Below are positions 25,331 to 36,499 of a DNA stretch of 64,000 nucleotides, in pieces (within the stretch, counting starts at the first letter, position 1; each line of letters starts with the position of its first letter). A model generated the notes under the pieces. That model saw nothing but the letters and a program-made list of their open reading frames with translations, made no database searches and was not told where the DNA came from. The position numbers and the translations under genes are program-made. Source of the stretch: Gnetum montanum. Taxonomy: Eukaryota > Streptophyta > Gnetopsida > Gnetales > Gnetaceae. The DNA lies in assembly GCA_015680685.1 (NCBI GenBank), contig MNCI01023875.1:201058-265057 (forward strand), written 5' to 3'.

Positions 25331-25399
25331 GTTAAAAGGTTCTAGTGGTTAAATCCACTATCGAGGACCTTCCATGTGAGCGATCATCCCCCCATCTTG

Positions 25400-27150
25400 T
25401 TGATAACATTCATAAGATTGGACAAATTGCTCAGCATCCCTAAAGATTATAGGCCAATAATATCTTGCCATTAGGATTTTTATGGCCATGCATCTTCCTA
25501 TATAGTGGCGTTTGTAAGTAATTGCATGAGCATTCTAGAGAATGCACAGTTGATCTTTGTCAAGAACACACCAATGAATCAATCCATCAATGCATACCTT
25601 GTAAAGGTGTCCATTGATTTCCATGAAATATACAGCCCGATGGAGAAATTGTTGCTTTTTCTAAAGTTAAGATCTTGTGGCATCTTCTAAGTGAGAAGAT
25701 AGGTGAGGATGCCATTATACTAGGTTGTTTTTATGGGTGTTTGGTCATTTAGTACTCCTATAAGGAGGAGTTTGTCTAGAAACTAATTAGAGAGTAGGCT
25801 CTCCTCCTCTTTATTATTCCATCTTAAGTGAGAGAGGTAGTTAGTGATCACATTTTTAGTCCCTTCTCAATCTACCATTATGAGATCAAATTTTTGTAAG
25901 ATCACGAGCCATCATATGATATGAAGGCTCACTACCAACTTGTTCATGAGAAAGCAGATTGCACTATGGTCTATGTGTGAAAATACTTTGTAGCCAAGAA
26001 CATAGTGCCTAAACGTTTTAAGACCATATACCATAGCAATTAGTTTTTTTTCTATGATGGTGTAATTTGATTGTGCTCTCAAAATGCTTCAACACACATA
26101 GTGGATGTAGTATGGGCATTTCTTATTATCCATTTATGTGAGCATTGCTCCCAAGGCATAGTTAGATGAATTCATCATGATGTGGAAGGGTCTAGACTAG
26201 TATAGTGCTCATATGATTAGTGTTTCTACGAGTTCCTCCTTTAACTATTGGAATGCATATTCATATTCCTTAGTTTAGATGAGAGGTGCATCTTTCTATG
26301 TAAGCTCTACCAATGGTTTTGTGATCTTAGAGAAATTTTCTATGAATTGCTAGTAGTAGCTAATGTATCCAAGAAATGACCAAACATCTTTAACTATCTT
26401 TGGCTAGTGTATTATTCCTTTGATGATCCTTATCTTTTCTAGGTCTACCTGAATCCTTGCTTAAATGTTTCTATGTTCCAATATAATGCCTTCTCGAACC
26501 ATGAGATGGCTCCTTTGCTAACTGACTCACAAATGTTTTTCAACACATCTCTTTAATACTTTCTCAAGGTAGTCCAAGGCTTGCTCAAATGTAGCTCCAT
26601 AGGTTGAAAAGTCATCCATGAAGACTTCCACATCATTATCAATCTGCTGCTAGAAAATACTAAGGACCAGGCATTGAAATATTTTAAAGGCATTGCACAA
26701 ACCGAATGACATCTTACAATATGCAAAAGTCCCCCAGGGACTTGCAAATGTTGTCTTGGCCTAATCTTCTAGCACAATTTGGATTGGGTTATAGCCACTA
26801 TAACATCTAAGAAGCTATAATAATAATACCTGGATATGGTATCCAACACTTGATACACAAATGACAATGGAAAATGATCTTTAAATGTCGTCATATTCAA
26901 CAGCCTAAGGTTGATGTAGACCTACCATTTTCCACTTTTCCTTAACATAATTATGAGTGGGCTAACCCACTCACTATTTGAAATGGGAGAGATGAACCTT
27001 GCCTTGAAGAGTTGTTCAATTTTCTCATTAATTATCTACTTCAATTTGGGGTTCAACCACCTCTATAGCAGTGTTCTAGGCTTCATGGCTAGGTTAGTGT
27101 AAATGTGATGCTAGCATTTCCTTGGATTGATTCTTGTTAGCTTTGGACAT
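25400..27150 (-). pseudogene. O1 reverse transcriptase and RNase H
   Basis: The RT active site FMDD is intact at 26611-26622 in VEVFMDDFSTYG. It is preceded by a TWGTFAYCKMSFGLCNA-like block and followed by the SFLGYISYY connection. RNase H follows with NYTIIEKKLIAMVYGLKTFR and GYKVFSHIDHSAICFL, then a segment resembling the usual NVVADHLSRL tail (KNVITNYLSHL). Together with the LDxxxRVNLI protease upstream in the element, this supports an Athila/Tat placement. Frameshifts and stops are numerous. Confidence 0.82.
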
Positions 27151-27569
27151 GACCAAGAAAATACTATTGGCCATTTTTTAACCATCTTTAATAGCTTTTC
27201 TTTTTGTTCAAGAGAAATTTTGACATTAATTATGACTAGTTTACCATTTTTTTAAAAAATGCATATTGCATGCTAGCTATTAAAGGTTTTAGCTCTAGGG
27301 GCTCCTACTTGAGGTTATCAGGGATTTCCAAATCTCCCTAACAAGTATCATTATATTCATCAGAGAGTTGAGGATGAACTTGTTCAATTTTATTCATGCC
27401 TTTAACATATGCACATGTTAGGCTTTCAGTTAGTTTCATGCATAATGTGCTACTATCTAAGTTAGCTATTAGCCATTGGTGCCCTCCTATTTTGTGGTTG
27501 CTATGTACAAACACCTTTGAATATTGATTTCATATGCATACTAATTGCATGCTTTAATGTATGTACTCT

Positions 27570-28500
27570 TGATGGATCAAATATTTTGTAGGTAATTACA
27601 CCTGTTATTACTATACTTGATGCATGGAATATGCTTCTTCTCTATCATGCCAAACTCATTTTCTTTGAAGATTTCTAGAGAGAGGTCCCTTATGGACATA
27701 TGTGCATCAACTGTGATTAACCAAGCTCTTCCCATAATGATGGGAAAGTCACTTTTGTAGTTTTCAACCTTGATCACTATAAAATCAAAAATATAGGACC
27801 ACCCATAAACTATGATCACAATGTCCTCTATTAATCCCAAAGGGATAGTAATTAACTAATTTATTAATTCTAGATGAATGTTGCTCTTCTTGAGAGGTGG
27901 TAGGTTCCAGGCTTTGTACATGTCATGGAAGATGAGATTAACTCTGAGACTAGAGTCAAGAAGAGCCTTATATGGCTCATGTCCAATGATTTGTAGGTAA
28001 ATAAGTGGACTTCTTAGATTAGATCTTTTCATGAAAAGATTGCTAGCCTTGATCTAGTTGGAAATAACATAATTTTACATCATAGTGCAAATATGAGGTA
28101 GCATTTGCTTTGAAGGGAACTCAAAGATATTTGATGTAGAGGATGAGGGTATTGGAGATTCAAGACAATCAATTGTACTAGGTTGTAATGGTTGGAGAGG
28201 ACTGGTGGATCCGAAGAATGATTTTTTTTGGATCGATTGTCCAAATCACTCAGCTGGAAAACTGGTTGCGAATGTACAACCCTTGTAGCATTTCATTGTT
28301 GTGGCTATCAAGAAATCTCACCTTACATGAATGGAGTAGGAGATAACTAGGTTGAAGGAAAAGTTGTATATGTAGATGGATGCAAAGAGTGGTATCGATA
28401 TGGGTTTTCCCTCAAGTAGATACTGAATGTGTTCAGTAGATAGTAATAGTGTTTGGTGGCTAACCTGGCTGACATAGACACCATGGAAAGTGCTAGACTT
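27570..28500 (-). pseudogene. O1 aspartic protease and gag remnant
   Basis: The protease active site reads LLDSSLRVNLI near 27940, followed by HDMYKAWNLPPLKKSNIHLE, almost the same as the partial protease at the right edge of the window (G2). Downstream, DFIVIKVENYKSDFPIIMGRAWL (27577-27840) is the flap and second half. Sequence from 28010 to about 28500 should be gag C terminus but is too decayed to read. The O1 5' LTR is not seen; the element seems truncated near 28500. Confidence 0.72.
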
Positions 28501-28559
28501 CACTACCAGATACCTCTAAGACTATGACTATGCTCTCCAATGCACTTTTTATACACTGC

Positions 28560-31500
28560 ATACCTTGTCACTCCCTTTGGTATTAACTATGATCAACCCC
28601 ATTTGGGTTGGTGTTCTATTTCTCTCTCTTGTATTTTTTGTACTTTCTTTACATTTTCACTATTTTTAACATATGGTCACATTACAACTATGTTTGAACG
28701 ATAGTCTCTACATGTCAACATCCTCATTTCTACTAAAATTCTTGATTACGCTAATCCCCTCGAGCACCCATGACTATGCTTAAGACTGTTAACATTGTTG
28801 ACACCATCGATATAGTAGTAATCAAAAACATCAATGGCTAAAACACTGAGGAGTTCATGGGTGCAGAGCCTAACCCTACATCCATGTGAGAACCTACTAG
28901 AGGTAAAGATGGGATGTCCAAAATGGTCTTGTCAATCAAACAAGGACTTACCAATGCAATGCCAAAATGATGCTAAGTGTTTGCATAGTGTTCACAGTGT
29001 TAGTGGTGCCAACAGGGTGAGTGTAGTTAAGGGTTTTAGTGCAAAATGAAGGTGCAAATGGATGAGAATAGTTTCCTAAGTATGGCTACATGTGTAAGAA
29101 ATAGTAAAAGTGAATAAAATGCTAAAACTACAAATAAAAATGCCAAAAAATGCATAGAAAAAGAGCAAAAGAGAACAAAACACCACCCCAAATGGGATAC
29201 AACATAGTCAGCTCTAAGAGAGGTGAGAAGGTACATAGTGTATAACAGGCATAGTAGACAATGTAGTCACAGTCTTAGGGTGTTTGGGCTGCAAAAATTG
29301 ATGTCTATTCTAGTGTCTATGCCTATCGGGTTGGCCACTACAGTGTTCCATGGGCAACAGTGGTTTACAATGGAGTGGATGGTATGCAACAGTGGCTATA
29401 GGTGCTCTGCCTCAAACTTGCTCTTGCACAATGCTCCAATCAGTTTGTTAATAGAATGCCAAAATGCCAATCAATCATCAAATATGCCAACGCCTAAAAC
29501 ATAGAGCACTATGGTATTTATAGGGTTAGGGTTGTTGTGAATTACAAATTGGGTGCCACATGGCAATGGAATAGTTAGGACTACATTGTATCCCAACTAC
29601 GTTCTCATCCAACTATGCTCCCATTGAAGCAAATGGTGTTGTCCTGTGTTGTCTTTTTATGGACTCTACAAGGTCAAGAGACTATGACTACACTACTGAA
29701 CTATGTGCAGAAGACTACAATGTACCTGAAAATGCCAAAAAATGCAACTTTTGGAGACTATGCTCTAGGACTACGATGTTCATCATGTGAAGTAGTGTCA
29801 AGTGTAGTTACAATTTTTGGAAAAAGAGGGATCCAAAAAAGATAAATGCTACTATTGGAGGTGTGTTGGAGTTGATGCAAATGCCGGTGCTACATTGTGA
29901 AGGTCTTTGGAGTCTATTACTACCATCTATGCTTCATTATACTCTCTACTGGGGAAGTGCATAGTCATAGCCTTAGAAAAACTTTTGGTTGACTACATTG
30001 CTAATAGGGGAAGAGCATAGTAACAACAGTTAGAAAAATTTTATAGAAAATGATGTTCCAGGTTGAGTACACTCTAGAGTGGTAGAGAGTGTAGTCAAAC
30101 AGTTTAAATTTTTTTTGCAAAATCTAGCTTCTAGTTGACTATGCTCCACTACGCTCTTGGGTAGTGGAGGGCATAGGCTCAACAAATAAAAAAAATCTAG
30201 ATAAAACTAGGCCTTGATGCTATCTACATTTGACTACACTCCATGGCAATAGAGAGTGTAGTCCTTGTAGTTAGAAAAATTTGCAAAAATTTGGTCTTCA
30301 TGTTATCTACACTTGACTACACTCTATGGTAGTGAAGAGTGTAGTCCCAGCACTTAGAAAATTCTACAAAAATGTGTCCTCATGTTGACTCCACTTGACT
30401 ATGCTCTAGTCTAGTGGAGAACATAGTCTTGACACTTAGCAAAATCTATGAAAAATTGGTTCCTAACACTTCACTTCTTAGCAGTGGAGAGTGTAGTGTT
30501 AGGACTTAGAAAAAATCTACAAAAAATTACCTTCATGTTGACTATGCTTGAATACGCTACTAGGTAGTGGAGAGAGTAGTCTTATGAGTTAGAAAAAATT
30601 CTGCAAAACATTGAGCCTCCATGCTAACCATGCTTGACTATGCTCTTGGGAAATGAAGAGCATAGTCCCAATAGTTAGAAAATTTCTATAAAATATAGCT
30701 TCCAAACTATCTATGCCTGACTACACTCCCAAGTAGTGGAGAGCATAGTCTTGATACTTAGAAAAATCTACTTCCAAACTATCTATGCTTAACTATGCTT
30801 TGAGGCAGTGGAGAGCATAGTTTTGAAGGTTAGAAACATTTTGTAAAACTGGCATCCCCCTATTGACTATTCTTGACTACACTTCTTGGTAATGGAGAGC
30901 ATAGTCTCAACACTTAGAAAAATTTGCAACTACCATATTGAAACTTGGAAAAAATTTGTAAAACTGGCCATTTGTGTTGAATATGCTCTCCATTAAGCTA
31001 ACTATGCTCTAGTGTAGTGGAGAGCATAGTCACAACACTTAGAAATATTTTTCAAAATCTTGCTTTGCAATGACACTTACCCAAAATTACAAAAAGTCAA
31101 TTTTTGAGCCAACTACACTCTCCACTAGGTTAACTACACTCTCGTGTAGTGGAGAGAAAATTTGTAGTTGAGATGTTGTAGCACAAATCTGGTGGTGTTT
31201 CATTACTCCCTCTTTGTTAACATCTAAAGGAGTGTCCCAAGAGATGTCAACAGAGATTAGCAAAACACCACAGTAGGCCTAGCACCACATCATTCATTAG
31301 TACCATATCAAATGTTGTTGCACCATGCTCAAGAGTGCTATGGATAAGGGTATGCTAAGAGTAATAGGTGTAGGAAGTATGCTAGGGAGATGAAATGAAA
31401 ATAAGGGAGATGTAATTTTCATGATGTAAGATGCAGAGTTAGCACAACTGACAATGACCATGGAACTAGGGTGACTTGCCCTTGGAACGTTAACCTCTTA

Positions 31501-31652
31501 TCAAGATACTCATAAGAGAGTTAGCGTCCATGGCACCAGAATGGCCTACCCCTGCAATGGTGACCTCATGTCGAAATGATCATAAGAGAGTTAGCATGGA
31601 TTCAAGGCCTAACCAGTTGTGAAATTGCAATTTTCTTGATTTTTTGCGGACA
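28560..31652 (-). mobile_element. long LTR of element F (probable)
   Basis: Evidence is structural. On the minus strand a purine-rich tract (31653-31690) is followed by TGTCCGC at 31652, a plausible 3' LTR start. The U3 contains the hairpin array at 29935-31175, then a TATA-like CTATAAATACC at 29514-29524. The distal end is not precise and may lie anywhere between 28500 and 28650. The integrase at 32880-33570 is in matching order and orientation. An LTR of about 3 kb would be long but within the range known for Tat/Ogre elements. Confidence 0.45.
29935..31175. repeat. tandem hairpin array, about 15 units
   Basis: Diverged units of roughly 70-95 bp each contain GACTAyryTC, a loop of about 10-14 nt, then GAryrTAGTC, so each unit can fold into a stem of 8-12 bp. 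A constant A-rich part (ACTTAGAAAAATyTGCAAAA) lies between stems. Examples of paired arms: GACTATGCTCTT with AAGAGCATAGTC near 30640, and GACTACACTC with GAGTGTAGTC near 30235. Confidence 0.85.
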
Positions 31653-32879
31653 TGTTTTTCCTCATTTTCTTATTTTCTTTTTCTTGTGCTATGGGATGAA
31701 CCTTAGTTAGGTTCTACACAATACTAAATGCTAACTATGGGATGCATTCCATCAGGTGGATTGCATGCCACCTAATGGACTTTACTTTGATGTAACTATG
31801 TCACATTTGTAGGATAGGTGTTTCCTTCCTAGGATGACTTATGTTACATCCACCTAGGCTTTGACCAGCCTATAGAGGCTTCCCACAAGACAACTTATGT
31901 TATGTCCACCTTGAGTTCTATGGTTAACTTAAAGAGGATGTCATGTGCATTAGAGGGATTTGAAAGCTTGGTTATGCATGGGAATGTAAGCATATCAAGG
32001 AAAAAGGATAGATGCAAGTAAGCTATAATGGAGTAATAAGGATGTGCACTCTTGAGTGTCTTGGCTAGTCCAATCATGCACATTGGAGCAATGTGGTGAC
32101 TTGCCACTACAATGAGATGTGCCTTTACACAACCACCTCCAAGGCTTCATGCTACAAACACAACTTAGAGAAGATAAGAAAACCACACAATATGAAATGC
32201 AAATAAAATACTAGATGTGAAAATGCTGCAAGTTGTAATGTTCAAAAAGTTAGTAAAAGAGCAAGAGCAATGATGCTATGACTACTCCAAAAGCCAAACG
32301 GAGGGCAAGTGCTTAGCAAAATGGTAGGGGGTGATAATGTTGCAAGTGCTCCAAAGGATGCCTCAATGATAGGAGCTCAAGAAAAACTAGCAAAATGCCT
32401 AGGGGTGATAATGCTGCAAGTGCTCCAAAGGTCACATCGATGGTAGGAGCTCGATCCTACGATTGTAATGTTTCCACCCCTACCCACAAGATGTAGATAA
32501 GAGAGGGGGAAGTTGGAACTATTCTCACTCTCTTTCTTGAAGAACTATGCATGGTGAATGGTGAACCCAATTTAAGGTCTTGGAAAACTATGATGTGCTT
32601 TGCTAATTTAAGGTCCTAGTAGACCACAAACCTAGTTTATGGTCCTGGTAAATCATAGTGTGCTAGTTTGTAGTCCTAGTAGACTACTGTGTGATAGTTG
32701 AATGTCATAGCAAATGATTTGTTCCAATTGATATTTATAGAAAACTCGTCATGTCAGTTTATAGTCATAGTGGACTTGATGTGATAGTTTATAGACATAA
32801 GAACTTGTTGTGATAGTTTATAGACATAGTTTATGGCAGACTTGTGCTTACGTTACTTTTTTGGGATGAAATGCTACAT
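31653..32879 (-). other. F 3' non-coding region
   Basis: Between the F integrase and its LTR. A repeated block, GGTGATAATG(C/T)TGCAAGTGCT, occurs near 32330 and 32405, about 75 bp apart. No domain could be read. The open frames at 31895-32186 are unassigned. Confidence 0.35.
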
Positions 32880-33570
32880 GTAATACATACTAAGGCTTTA
32901 GGTATGAATGGTTTACCAAATTATCAAACTCATTTCCATCTTGGTTAGCAAGCTTGAATGCTCTATTATCATAAGCCTTAGTAACCAAGAAAGGCCCTTC
33001 CTAGCTGGCTAAGAATTTGTTTGTGGGTTCACGAATGACCTTGAGGCCTAGGTCCCCTTTCTTGATTAGGTGCTAGTGCTAGTTGTGATGGTTCTTTTAT
33101 CATTATTTTTCTTGGTATTATTCAATGCAATCAAGCATCTACATGGACTCCTTATCTATTGAGTCAAGGTATATGGTTCTCAATTCCTTATTCTTAGCTT
33201 CATCGATAAAGTTCGAGAAGATCATCTAGAGCGATAGAACCTACAATTCGAGAGGCAAAACAACTTCAAACTCGTAAACAAGGTTGTAAGGCATCTTACC
33301 TATTTCCATTCAACATATTATGTGGTAGGCCCAAAGTGCTTTGACTAATTACTTATGTCATTACCATTTGTTGTTGTTGAGCATCTTCTTTGTAAGGCTA
33401 ACAATGACTTTGTTTGTGGTCTCTACTTGGCCATTTGCTTGGGGGTAGTATGACGATGAGAAGGAGTGTTTGATACCAAAGCAGTTATAGAAGGCTTTAG
33501 TTTCAACACTACTAAATTGTGTCCCATTTTCTATTACTATGATCATCGTTAAACCAAAATGGATCACTAT
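32880..33570 (-). pseudogene. F integrase, C-terminal half
   Basis: The segment reads IVIENGTQF at the second catalytic position (family ITDNGTQF, Asp replaced), then YYPQANGQVETTNK with the third catalytic Glu intact, and further on a degraded C-terminal block with AYDNRAFKLANQDGNEF-like sequence near 32920-33010, typical of Athila/Tat integrases. The N-terminal half should lie beyond 33570 but plus-strand protease starts there, so F is truncated. Confidence 0.75.
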
Positions 33571-33599
33571 CTTGTCATGTGAAAATTTGCAAACCTACT

Positions 33600-33985
33600 A
33601 TGATTTATCTATGAATAGCTAGAAATTTACCATACAAAGATTTGTTAGACTCAAGTTCTATGGTGAATTTGATTTCTTACAGAAAATATCAAGGATGGAA
33701 CCTATCATCATTGAAAGAAAATATCATGTTGGAGCTTACAGATCAAATTTTCACCACTCCTTTGGGGTAGATAGATGATGTAATAACCACTGTCATGGGG
33801 TGGTCATATTTAGTAGAACTTCGGATTATTGATGTGAAAGATGTTGATATGGAATTTCCAATAATCATGGTGAGGGAATGGCTTAGCATAATTGACACTA
33901 GGCTAAGTATGAGAGATTTTTTGGTTGATATTTCTAAGGAAGATGCAAATGAAGCCATACACATGTAGCAAATTCCATGCATAAC
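33600..33985 (+). pseudogene. P1 aspartic protease
   Basis: Active-site region LDSSSMVNLIS at about 33648, then KYQGWNLSSLKENIMLEL, and a second half with IDDVITTVMGWSYLVELRI and MEFPIIMVREWLSIIDTRLS. It aligns throughout with the O1 protease on the opposite strand at 27570-28010. The left end is cut near 33590 by the junction with element F. Confidence 0.75.
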
Positions 33986-34156
33986 TACTGAAAGTAAAGG
34001 AAGGCATCGACACTTCAAAATGTCAACACAGTCACCATTCTAATCCACATCCACAACAATAAACAACCAATGTATGCAACCAAAATAGCAGAGGTTACCA
34101 AAGAAAAAGGCACCGTGTGACCACTAACTGAGAACCAACAACTATCTAATACATGC

Positions 34157-34429
34157 ATGGAAACATCTAAAATACTTACTAATTCCCAAACTAAGAAAAT
34201 GATTCAAACTAAGAGCCCAAAATCAAAACAATTAACTCATAATCATACACTAAAAGGGAAAGAGAATAAGGATTTAGACTATCATAACTCCACTACTATT
34301 AAAATTACACAGGATAATTATAGAAAAGTTACATCACTAATCATGGTAGGTGAACCACCTATAGTGTATGACCTAGGAGATACACTTGCCCATGTAAATG
34401 GTTGTGAGGAAGATACTTTACTTTGACTT
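34157..34429 (+). other. P1 post-protease open frame
   Basis: 89 codons, Lys/Thr/Ser/Asn-rich at the start, ending IVYDLGDTLAHVNGCEEDTLL. It lies directly after the protease where RT would be expected. I recognise no domain. It could be the linker between protease and RT, left by the deletion that removed RT to integrase. Confidence 0.35.
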
Positions 34430-35890
34430 TAGAATTCATAAGTGATTTTCTAACTTTTTTTGTTTTACAATTATTTCCATATGTTTACATTCTTTGACAT
34501 TTTCTTATTCTTTTATACTTTTCCATTTCTTTAATTTTTCATATTCTTTCATACTTTTCATTCTGTTAATATTTTCATTCTTTACACTTTTTCATAAATT
34601 TTACTATCTTTTCCATTTCTTATATACTTTGCTTTTCTACAACCTTTCTAAATAAATTTCATTACAAATAATAAACATTCAAATAAAGGCAAGATGTACC
34701 CTAATAAAGTGAAGATATCTCTATGTTATCAAGTCATAAGAGACTAATTATTTGCACAGTGAGCCCACATCATCCATCCATCCGTTCCATTAATAAGAGG
34801 TTCTTACCATGGCCATAATGATATTATTTTCCATCATACAACTAAGAATAATCCTATTATCATTAATCCTAGACACAAAAGTGAAGAACCAAGAGGGAAT
34901 GAAAAGGGTGTGACATCAAGGGGACTTGTGGATTCTTTTTGGATTATTATTATGAAGTTCTATCATGTTACTAAGGTTGTATTATATCCTTGTAGATCTA
35001 ATAAAAAATTTAAGTAAAAGTAAAATAACTGCTACCTTAAAAGGGTTGACAAAAAAAAATAGCACAGAATAAATTCTTGGGGATCCCATTGAAAAGATAT
35101 GTTACCCATGCCTAAAGGTAGGTGGCTTCTCAGAAATGTAAGAATAAAAATAAAGTGCAATGAATCAAACTCCTCCCTTAGGAAATACGCCAAGTGAAAA
35201 TACTCCTTCTAACATTCATAGTCTTACGATTGTAACTCCAAGAGATGAAATGATGTGATGTCACTGGATGTAGTTTGGACTTGGTTTGAAGCTTGGACAG
35301 AAAGGCTACTAATTACCTTTACCACTAATAAAACATAAGAATTCATTATGCCTATGGTAGGACACCTCACATCCAAATTTCTACAATTCCTTCTAAGTCC
35401 ATTTCATTTCACTATTTGAATAATTATAACTTATGGTTTTGTGTAACATAGAGTTATTTTCCCAATTTTGTGGTACTAACATATGTGTTTTACTAAACTA
35501 GTATTTGTTACGTTCAACTCCTTAAGTGCCTAAGGGCACTTTTATGTGTAGTTATATAAGGGCATTAATGGTTGGAGCTTGCTTTAGGGAGGACCCACTT
35601 TTATAATTATTGTATTTTATACTTCCCAACCAATTCCATGTCATCTTCAACCTTCTAGATATTAATAAACACTTTCCATATCATTTCAAAATATTCGTTC
35701 TACAAATATGAATTTATTACCCTACTTACCCAAGTTATGATCTTTTCTCACTCGAGATTCCTTCTCTATGAACTTCAAATGATAAATTCTTTATAAAAGT
35801 ATGCATATTTTCATCATCCAAACCCTCTAAGCCACCTTCAAACCTTCCAAACATCCAAAAAAATTAATTTTTCTAATAAAACCCTTCTGA
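34430..35890 (+). other. P1 spacer
   Basis: Non-coding and homologous in plus orientation to the O1 spacer (22866-24430) and N1 (16560-18080): T-rich repeat zone at 34440-34700, GCCCACATCATCCATCCATC near 34760, and GAAAAGGGTGTGACATCAAG near 34900. RT, RNase H and integrase expected before it are absent. Confidence 0.6.
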
Positions 35891-35904
35891 CAGATGAATT
35901 TTCT

Positions 35905-36020
35905 AAGTCTCGGATATTGAATCCCCAATGTTAAGTCCCCAAATATCAAGTTCCTGAAAATCTATATATATCGATGGGACTTAGAAAATTTTTCATTCTT
36001 TCTCATTTGATGCAAGGAAT
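35905..36020 (+). promoter_or_regulatory. internal copy of the P1 LTR promoter region
   Basis: GATATTGAATCCCCAAT (from 35913) parallels GATATTGAATCACCAAT in the P1 LTR near 39514. A TATA-like TCTATATATATCG at 35961-35973 follows, then ACTTAGAAAATTTTTC, parallel to ACTTAGGAATATTTTCC just after the LTR TATA box. Both order and spacing match the LTR. It lies upstream of the accessory ORF. Confidence 0.6.
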
Positions 36021-36499
36021 ATTTTTCTAATTTTCTTCTATGGAAAAGTTCTCTAACCTCCTAGCTTTCCCAATCCATAACTTGATCACTATTAGTTTGA
36101 TTTTTGTGTTTTTTGAACCCATTTGATCATGGAGTGTTCAACTTAGTCATGGGAGGGGAGGTTACTAGTGAGGAAAATCTCTACCAATTTTTCAGAAAAT
36201 CCTAATGCCCAAAAGGTACTTTTAAGGGTAAGTATGAAGAGGAAGTTGACATTTTAAAGAATAAATCAATCTTACCAATGTCAAACCACTTGGATAATAT
36301 TCCTAAGGAACCATAAGCATCAATATAAGCAAGTAAAACAAAAAGAAAAAATAAATAATTGTGAGGAATTATAAGAATCCTAACACCTATGGGGTAACCT
36401 TTTAAAAATTCTTCTAACTCTACAATCATGATAAACTAATTACTTAATGAAACTAAGGGTATGAGTAAGATATAAATCCATTAGGAACACATAGAAATA

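Noticed and set aside
29935-31175. CRISPR-like array
   Set aside because: Units diverge, spacing is irregular, there are no unique spacers of constant length, and the context is a plant retroelement LTR.
33743-34018. minus-strand 91-codon ORF
   Set aside because: It is the antisense of the P1 protease, which has recognisable family motifs on the plus strand.
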